From contig JAFFJZ010000017.1 in the NCBI GenBank assembly GCA_018340375.1, positions 5,694,001 through 5,758,000 on the forward strand: DNA of 64,000 nt, written 5' to 3'. The notes beneath the pieces were generated by a model that saw only the letters and a list, made by a program, of their open reading frames with translations, was not told the origin of the DNA and did no database searches. Below, piece by piece: positions 56,436-64,000 of this stretch. This DNA comes from Gonatopus flavifemur (taxonomy: Eukaryota; Arthropoda; Insecta; Hymenoptera; Dryinidae). The first letter of the stretch is position 1, and the number at the start of each line of letters is the position of its first letter. The position numbers were made by a program, and so were the translations under genes.

Positions 56436-58230
56436 TGTATATATATGTGTATTGCATAGAGAAGTATAGACTTCAATATATCTACAATGCATTGTCAGGT
56501 TATGATAAAGAACAGTACGAAATGAATGAATTACAGATTGTTACCTCCTTTTAGGGAAAAACTCATAGGTTTTAATTCCAGAATGAATCATCGTAAAATC
56601 ACAATGAATGGTATGAAGTGGATGATTGAACGTTATTTTGAAATTAGTGTTACGATTGTAATGAATGTGTTTCACTGACAATGAATCAGTCAGTTTCAAT
56701 GATAGTTTACAATCAGAAATTGGAGTTTATGAAGAAACAACAGTGGAATAAAGAAAGTTTGAAAAAAATTTGGCAATAAGGTGAGTCCCTAGCTACTTGA
56801 CATACGCTGAAATTTATGGATTATTCTGACTCAAAACTATGAAATATGTACAAAATGATTTCTCTAGGTTCTTCGGGGATATGATCATAGGTGGATGGGA
56901 AGGAAACACAAATGATACAGATATACGGTGGATCTGTATGTTAGCTATCATCGCTATCAATGTCATCAGGTGGTATTGTCAGGGAATGAAGAAAAGGCAG
57001 AAGCGCGGTGGACATATTACAGCTGCTTCCGTTGGATATTCTGCTATCAGGTTCTCCCAGTAGAATCACAGGTGGATTGAAAGAGAGTAGGAGTGACGTA
57101 CATGAACCATAGGTCTGTATGATAGGTATCACCACCATCAATTCCATTGGGTGGTGTTGTGAGCAAATGGAGGAAAATCAGGGGTGCACCAAAGATTCTT
57201 GCAACAGTTGGACTTCACGAACCCATTGACAAATAATTAAACAGACAATGAGGTTTATTTCGACGACAATTGGACGAATGTAACAATATTGTGATTATAG
57301 AAATTTTTGTAGAATACCTACCCTTTGAACCATGCATGCAGATCCGAAAACCTCCAGAACTTGTCAATTACATCGACATCAATACGATTGGGCACAGTTG
57401 TACATAATCTGAGGTTACAGCGTGGATAATAAATCGTTATCCACGCTATGGCGTCAGATTTGCGCAAAATTCAGACACATTTTATTCGTGAAAAAAGTCC
57501 AAACTTGATCCAGAAAGGTGATACAATATTGTCCAGTCTACAGCAATATCGTCAAAAAATATGGGTCGTCAATATTTGACCACATGTGGCTCATAATACT
57601 AGTCTCTTTCAAATGGAACGTCGGTTTGCAATAGTTCGTTCCGGGTTTGATTGTATACAATCTGTTTTCCATGAATTCCAAAACTTGAATTGATCGTAGG
57701 AAAATTTTATGGAAACATTATTTATTCTGACATCGTTCAACATCCTGTTGTAAATCAAAATTCAAGAATGCGGAAATCAGAGCGAATGAACCATGAGAAG
57801 GTTTTAATCAACTTCTTAAATTGCGCTCAAAGGATTGTTTGATTACGCTTCTACGCCGCTTCTCTGTACGCTTCACTCCTACCTGAGAATCAACAAACCA
57901 CGGAAGAATCACACTGTTAGAAAAATCAGTACAAAACTTCACAACACGGATACGAAGTTTTTCACGTATCAGTATTACGAAATTTCGTATCATGTCAATC
58001 ATGTGGCCATATCTGTTAATATCATTGTTATAACATTTAGGATCAGTTTTGATACACAATTTCATATCACAGCTTGTTACGGAATTGTATGACATTTGTG
58101 ATACAAGATTTGGTATTATTTTCAACAGTAACCAGGCAAAAGTTGGTTATTCTATTGATCAGTTGAATTTTCGTCATCACTAGATTTTTTATCATTATCA
58201 TTCAGGAATGGGCGGAATAAGAACTATATG
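56436..58230. other. No gene seen
   Basis: AT-rich. 56870-57190 has a diverged pair of related stretches (..GGTGGATCTGTATGTTAGCTA.. and ..GGTCTGTATGATAGGTATCA..). 57940-58120 has complementary ACGAAATTTCGTATCA-type words. No convincing coding structure. Confidence 0.4.
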
Positions 58231-58412
58231 CCCACTGAGCATTTCCGTTAGAACCTCGTATTAATATTGCAGCAATATTGATGCGATCTTGGAAGTACCT
58301 GTTTTTCAATTTACAAATGCAATATTACAAAAGTAACTCACAGGAATATCGTTGGAATATCACTTGACTACGTAACATCGCTGTAATTTACTTGTAATTG
58401 AATTCTGTAATA

Positions 58413-59606
58413 GGGAGGGGGTCAGTTCTCCTAATTTATTTCTCCTAATCCGAAATTCCTAAAAAAATGAATTCCTAATGACACTCGACTCCTAAACTTT
58501 CCTTTCCTAATTTATTTCTCCTAATCTAGAATTCCTAAAAACCATGAATTCCCAATGAAGCACGATTTGTTCCTTTATTCACTTATCACAAGCTTCACTT
58601 TTGTCGCAATAGTCTGTCTCTTCTTTCAATTGTTTACTTGTTCCGCATTACCTTTCGTGTATGCTCTTCTCGATTCTAAGCAAGAAGCCTCCTATTCAGA
58701 AGTTTTTGAGGTGGTTCTTCAAGCAGCAAAAAATTATAATTCAGATGTCACTCTGCCACGTCGTGTAATGGTCGATTTCGAACTCGCAATTATTAATTCT
58801 GTGCAAAAAATTATTGGAAACACAGTGGTTCGAGCTTGTTTATTTCATTTGAATCAAAATTTTCATCGGCGTATTCAAGCAGAAGGTTTGCAACAGAAGT
58901 ACAATAACCCTGAAGACCGCGAATTGAAGATTGCTGCTCATATGATATGTGCTTCAGCTTTTGTGCCACCTGAAACCGTTGAATCACACTTCGAAACGGC
59001 ATTGGATGATATACCTGATGATTTGATGCCAATGGCGGAGTATTTTGAAGCAACTTACATCCGGGGAAGGAGAGCACGGGGTAGGAGAAAAGCGACAACC
59101 CCGCGATACCCAATATCAATATGGAACCAATACGAAACAGTTCTTCAACGCCTTCAAACCACCAACAACATGTCTGAAGGGTGGCACAATCGTTTCCAAA
59201 TTGTTGTGGGTCGTTCTCATCCCAGTATCTATACTTTTTTTAGAGAAATGATCAAAGAACAAGCTGACACTGAGTCAATGTTACAACAACTTGACTTGGG
59301 ACAAACAATTAGGAAAGTTCGTAATCCCAAACAAAAAAGGGCTGCTGACAGAATTTTCAATATAGTTTCGAAATATAATGAATATGAGACCGATATTGTG
59401 ACATATTTGAAATCCGTGGGTTATAATCTAGAATTGTAATCTTATAGTACTGACAATCTTGAGCAATAAAAATAATTTAGAACAATTGTATATTGGGAAT
59501 AATTGTTTTCAGGAAATTATGTTTTAGAACTCACATTATTTTGGGACTGTTCGTTTTAGGAGAGTTGACTATTGGGAGAAAAGGATTGGGAGATTTGACC
59601 TACAAT
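58413..59606 (+). mobile_element. Short Mutator-like element (MULE)
   Basis: Flanked by CTGTAATA on both sides (58405-58412, 59607-59614), matching the 8-10 bp duplications of MULEs. The termini share (A/G)GGTCA..TCTCC(T/C)AAT and are followed by repeated TCTCCTAAT words. It carries a truncated but open transposase. Confidence 0.6.
58555..59439 (+). CDS. MULE-type transposase, N-terminally truncated
   Basis: 294 codons open to the stop at 59437. From LPFVYALLDSKQEASYSEVF (about residue 32) it follows the MULE domain: VMVDFELAIINSVQ (catalytic Asp), ACLFHLNQNFHRRIQ (C..H), AEYFEATYIRG, PRYPISIWNQYETVLQRLQT, TNNMSEGWHNRFQIVVGRSH and PSIYTFFREMIKEQ. The FLYWCH zinc finger and the region with the first catalytic residue, normally upstream, are absent. 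The first ~30 hydrophobic residues are probably not original coding sequence. The intact remainder suggests a recent internal deletion. Confidence 0.75.
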   Translation: MKHDLFLYSLITSFTFVAIVCLFFQLFTCSALPFVYALLDSKQEASYSEVFEVVLQAAKNYNSDVTLPRRVMVDFELAIINSVQKIIGNTVVRACLFHLNQNFHRRIQAEGLQQKYNNPEDRELKIAAHMICASAFVPPETVESHFETALDDIPDDLMPMAEYFEATYIRGRRARGRRKATTPRYPISIWNQYETVLQRLQTTNNMSEGWHNRFQIVVGRSHPSIYTFFREMIKEQADTESMLQQLDLGQTIRKVRNPKQKRAADRIFNIVSKYNEYETDIVTYLKSVGYNLEL

Positions 59607-59707
59607 CCTGTAATATTACTGTTGTAATTCTCATAACAGGTACTTTCGAGATCGCATCAATATCACTGCAATATTAATGCGAGGTTCTAACAGAAATGCT
59701 CCGTGGG

Positions 59708-60655
59708 TGTACTATTGGTCAATTGTTCCACATGGACTCATCAATTATGTTCTCGTTTCTTAAAGAATTCACTGATTAACAGAATTCATTCATCTCAATT
59801 TGACCTTATAGAAGAGCGATTTCCGTTGCCAACAGACCACGATTCGATTGGATCAACTTTGAGTTTATTTCAGATACACTTACATATAATAAACATTCAA
59901 TGAACCTTCACATGTTCATAGTCCCATTTTAGGTTCGACCAACGTCCGTTGCACGTTTCCGTTTCGTTGGGGAATCTTTAATCAGGTGATTGATTGAAAT
60001 CCAGGATTATTGGTGTATCTATGAAAAAATAGTGTATTATCACATTTGGACATACCTGGGACATACGTGCCACGTTCTTAGAACTACCTGAGACATTATT
60101 TGCACGTTCCCTGTGTTGTAATCAAGCACGTCTTATGAACGTTCGAAAAATATCCTGGTGCTGTCCGGGAAGTGTTCTTCAAAGGAAACTCTCAAAATAT
60201 ATATCTTATGAACGTTCGAAACTCCCTCCCCCCTCCCAGACAGTATCATGTTCCCTGGACGTTTTTGAAACATTCTAAGAAGGTTTTCAACACGTGTGGA
60301 CGGTCTTAGAACGTTTTTGAAACCTCCGAATGCTGTTAGGGCCTGGTGTTGTACGGGAAGTGCTCTTAAAAGGATACCCTCAAGAGGCAAGTGCTCTCAA
60401 AAGGATGCTTTCAAGATAATCACACATCTCTGGTAAAAGGAAACGATAGGGACCGATAAAAAGAGTCAAAAACCGCATAGAAAATGATTTAGAGTTGTTT
60501 CTATCAATTCTTATCTGCCTCTAAGCGGCTTTCAACTCTTCTAATCATTTTCTTTCATTTCTTTTTCCCGCAGTAGGTAACTCAATCTTATCGCGTTTCT
60601 CTGTTAAATCATCCGAAATTGAGTTCAAACAAAGATCTGAAATTTTCAGGGGAAT
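59708..60655. repeat. Loose repeats, no gene
   Basis: 60045-60420 repeats words such as GAACGTTCGAAA, CACGTTC and GGGAAGTG(T/C)TCTTCAAAAGGA in direct and inverted form. No coding structure. Confidence 0.4.
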
Positions 60656-60755
60656 TCCAGCTATCTTAGATAGCACAAGAGTTCTGAAAGAGTTCTTCAT
60701 GAATACATCGCATTCATTATGAGGTCTTTCAGAACTCTTATGCTATCTGGGTATG
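60656..60755. repeat. 100-bp palindrome
   Basis: AGCTATCTTAGATAGCACAA..GAGTTCTGAAAGAG pairs with CTTTCAGAACTCTTATGCTATC. A short foldback MITE. A decayed relative occurs near 62050-62110. Confidence 0.6.
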
Positions 60756-60989
60756 GTTAAAAATTTATCGGCACTGAATCCAGTAAGTGATTAAATTTAT
60801 TCAGACTCAATCTTATTCATGATGTTTGTTCAGATATTGATCATGGTATTATTCCCACATGCTGGGTCGAGATTTGAGTTACAAAAGTGACACAGAAACA
60901 CTGAAATCCTGATCCATCGGTCTCCAGCTGGTAGTTCAAATATCTGTCAAACTTATTTCTACTTGGTTCAATGGGTATAGTTCGCCCTG

Positions 60990-61980
60990 ATTGATGTGAC
61001 TGGAAATACGATTCATTTTAAAGTGTTTTCCCCAGAAGTTTTGTCCCTCCAGTTGTTTCATTCAAGCTAGATTATATTTCTATCCCAATTAACCTTTCCT
61101 CTTATTGCGGATTATCTTTGTTCTGTAATGATGAAAATATCCTGAATATCATGAATATTCAATATCTTTCTTCTGACATTTTTTCACACTCACAAATCGT
61201 TATTCCTCAACATGTATCGAGAATGAAAACAATCTTATTCACCAGCGAATCCATTTTCCCGTCCCGACATATATTTAACCATAAGGATCTATACACATGT
61301 AAATACTTATATGAGAATAAACATTCATTATCAATAGTATTTAGGAGAAGAATTATCTGAAAATGAACAGAATTTGAAATATGGATTTGCAATGAAAAAT
61401 CGAGTATTTGAGAAAAAGGATGGGTCGGAATATTACATAGGTTATAAATCATAAAAATTGTGAGGTAACTATAGGTCAATGTGACTGGTGTGATCAGAGA
61501 TAGAATTCATTTTTTAGTATTCTCTCCAAAAGTTTTATTTCTCTAGTTGTTTCATTGAAGTTCAATTGCATTTCCGTTCTTACAAACTTCTATTTCTACT
61601 TATGATCATATTTCTGTTCAAATAATTCTATCAATATCGATATTGATGTCATCAATGTTAAATATCTTAATTTTCGTATATTTCTTCACTCTCACAGATC
61701 TTTATTCTTAAATCTGCGTTCAGAATGAAAAAGATATATTCAGCAGCAAATTTTTCTTTTCTCAACATACATTGAAAAATGAGATTCTGTTAGAGTAAAA
61801 ATATGTGAGAACAGATATTTATTATCAGTGATACTTGAAAAAAGAATTATCTGAAAATGAACAGAAATAAAAATACGGAGATTTAATGGAAAAGTAAAGT
61901 ACTTGAGAGTGAGGATATTTCGGAATATTATACATCTGATAAATGGGATTATGATCATAGATAATGATGCACATAGACTA
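60990..61980. repeat. Diverged tandem duplication, unit about 495 bp
   Basis: 60990-61480 and 61480-61980 share order and wording: TTTTCCCCAGAAGTTTTGTC / TTCTCTCCAAAAGTTTTATT, CAGTTGTTTCATTCAAG / TAGTTGTTTCATTGAAG, CACTCACAAATCGTTATTC / CACTCTCACAGATCTTTATTC, and GAAGAATTATCTGAAAATGAACAG (trimmed here) in both. Confidence 0.6.
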
Positions 61981-64000
61981 ACTACGGTTGTGTTTGACAG
62001 AAGAAACTGGAAATGTAATTTATTCTAAACTGACCTCAACAAAAGTGAGCCAGTTATCCCAGATAGCCCAAGAGTCCCCTCAAAGAGCGCCAGTCGTGAA
62101 AGCGAAAATAGCATCCATTATGAATACTTCGAATTCAAATTGAATTCTCAATGAACACCTCAGTGTTCAGGGAGAATTCATATTACAAGTTCAGGAATAA
62201 TTTTCCGGAGATTCAAAATGTATACATTTTTAATTTATTGAAGTCATATTGAATATGGATGATCATTTGTCCCTAGTAGAAATTATGATTGGAAATTGAA
62301 TGGGCCCCAGCTAGTTTCCTCAAATGTTAGGTTGGTTTCTAGCTAGTTTTGTAACGCACTTGCTAGCCTGTGCCCATCCAGATATCCCAGGGAATTGCTA
62401 GAATATTGTTCAAATTGGTCATTAGAAATGTGGAATCATGTGTTTTCTGTAAAATCACACCTATGAATGAAATAACAATGTATTTTGACATGTAATCTCC
62501 AGTCAAGAACGTTGCTTTTGAATTTATTTCCATAAAATAATCCCGAGTGCCAAATTGAAACGTTGGGTCTTCCTTTCATTCCTCTGAACGTGTTGATGGA
62601 CTATCAATATTACTGTACGATCAGTTGACGCATGAAAAATCTACGTAAATCAACTAAATGTTTGGACACTGAAGTCAAATTGGCTGAAATGTGTCATCCA
62701 GTTCCCCCCACGCGGGTGCCATCTAGTACATGGTTGGTGAATGGAACGCCCAGACAAATTTCCACCAGGGGTACTATCTGAATATTTTTCATAATCATCT
62801 TTGTTTCTAGATAATTTTGTTCTCAAATTCCAGATAACCATGTGAATAGCCGAATGTACTTAGTAGCCCACATTGATTTCACATCTTTTTGCTTCAAACG
62901 GGGCACATTCTTTTATATATTTTTCTCATTTTTTTTTTGTAAATTTTGAATACTTTTTCATGTGCTTGGCGTTATTTTTTTTTACTTGTCTGGAGTTTTT
63001 TTTATTAGGTATGAATTCTGACATCACAAAGCAACGTGATATTATACGTTTGAAAACTTGGGGCCATTGGGAGGGAGATACAAAACATATACACATATGT
63101 AATTCTTGAAATAACATTATAATAAATTCAATACAATGATATTGGGTGAGACATTCCAAATATTAATTGTATAAGAAATGAATATGTATCTCAAATAAAT
63201 ACTTATGGTCAAGAAAATTTATGTAAAAAGCTATATAAATATTGAGTTACTACAGAATTTCACTTGAATTACAATTATTTTCCAATTAAAAATCGTTGGC
63301 AAAACGAAATAGTATTTCATTGATTCATTGCATAACCTGAATCTATGTGCCACATTTTGATAACTTCATCTCTTCACTGTCATTTTTCATGTGATCACTC
63401 TAGTAAAAGGTCGGCAGAGAGTTCCCTATCAGAATTTTAATCCTGATGAAGCTGTAATATGGGAGTCATGAGGGTGGAAACCGTTTAATTATTTTATCAG
63501 GTCCTCACATGGCATCCTGTTTAAAACCTCACAATAATGTAACGCAAGATTGTTGTGAGGTCCTGGGCGGGATCTCCCTTGCAGTAATTCTAGAATAGTA
63601 TTCCTATTACAACCTCATTAGAATTGCATGACTCATCCGTACCTGAATCGTTTGATAATTGTCAAAGTATCCTGATCAGAATCTGATGATAATGATAAAA
63701 AAATCATTTTCCTATTCCTTTGTAGCAGTGTGTTTGTTCGGCTAGAAATGACACGTGATTACCCTTAGCTTTCGTCAGAGTCGAGCTTGAGTGGGTCTCG
63801 TTTAGGCCCCGGCAAGACCTAGGGAATACCATGAATTATTTTTCTATCTGAGTTTATAATAGAATAACAAAAATAATGTCGAGCACATATTCTTGGAATC
63901 CTAGATTAGGATTCTGATTGGGAAATGTTTGATTTTCCTGATAAGGATTCTATACTTACATTTTTCTCAGGGCCGTATTAGATATTCAAGTCAGGCCCTG
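61981..64000. other. No gene seen
   Basis: AT-rich sequence with a few short self-complementary words (GACCTCACAACAATCTTGCG-type pairs at 63520-63560). No transposon termini or coding structure that I can support. Confidence 0.4.

Larger units (their letters stand above)
58231..59707. mobile_element. MITE (CCCACTGAGCATTTC ends) split by a MULE
   Basis: The left end CCCACTGAGCATTTCCGTTA and the right end (complement CCCACGGAGCATTTCTGTTA) pair for about 80 bp, including GCATCAATAT-type inner words. The MULE 58413-59606 is inserted inside. Confidence 0.65.

Noticed and set aside
61118..61958. Open frames in the 61-62 kb tandem duplication
   Set aside because: They are not maintained between the two diverged units.

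Overview
The window looks like nuclear DNA of an arthropod, most likely an insect and possibly a parasitoid hymenopteran. It is AT-rich, has spliced genes with GT..AG introns, and is dominated by DNA transposons. It contains repeat-associated gene families common in insect genomes: DUF4806 proteins, SAM-type multicopy proteins, Cc8L18.2-like proteins and mariner elements of the DUF4817 type. The taxonomic guess rests on family recognition only.

Layout. 1-1808 (-): six exons of a SAM-domain protein, open at the window edge. 4801-7496: a decayed transposase gene bounded by perfect 20-bp inverted repeats. 8539-16547 (+) and 31006-26357 (-): two halves of one DUF4806 gene. They appear to have been separated by an inversion between two ~0.7-kb inverted repeats (7828-8538 and 25616-26356) that cuts one 114-nt exon exactly in two. 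A 6.4-kb transposon (9034-15411) with its own spliced transposase gene sits in an intron of the C-terminal half. An intact mariner (27427-29446) sits in an intron of the N-terminal half. 19168-23447 and 41682-46615 are two giant hAT-type foldback elements with ~2-kb arms, 8-bp target duplications, tandem units near the centre and a tRNA-like segment in each arm. The first landed in a LINE ORF1.

32743-34445 (+) is the most unusual locus. It is a complete small transcription unit (TATA box, initiator, exon, 1080-nt intron, exon, poly(A) signal) whose ATG is created only by splicing (A|TG). Its intron carries 14 short hairpins whose stems change by compensatory substitutions while the loop motif stays fixed. 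The 155-aa product is basic, helical and ends with a CxxC..CxxC cluster; I do not recognise it.

36170-38270 is a decayed CACTA/TNP2-like transposase gene interrupted by a hAT MITE. From 46.6 kb to the end are LINE, mariner, Tc1 and MULE remnants, foldbacks and MITEs. The most layered is a mariner (53955-56433) containing a probable solo LTR and a hAT MITE, each with its target duplication. The last 2 kb show nothing convincing.
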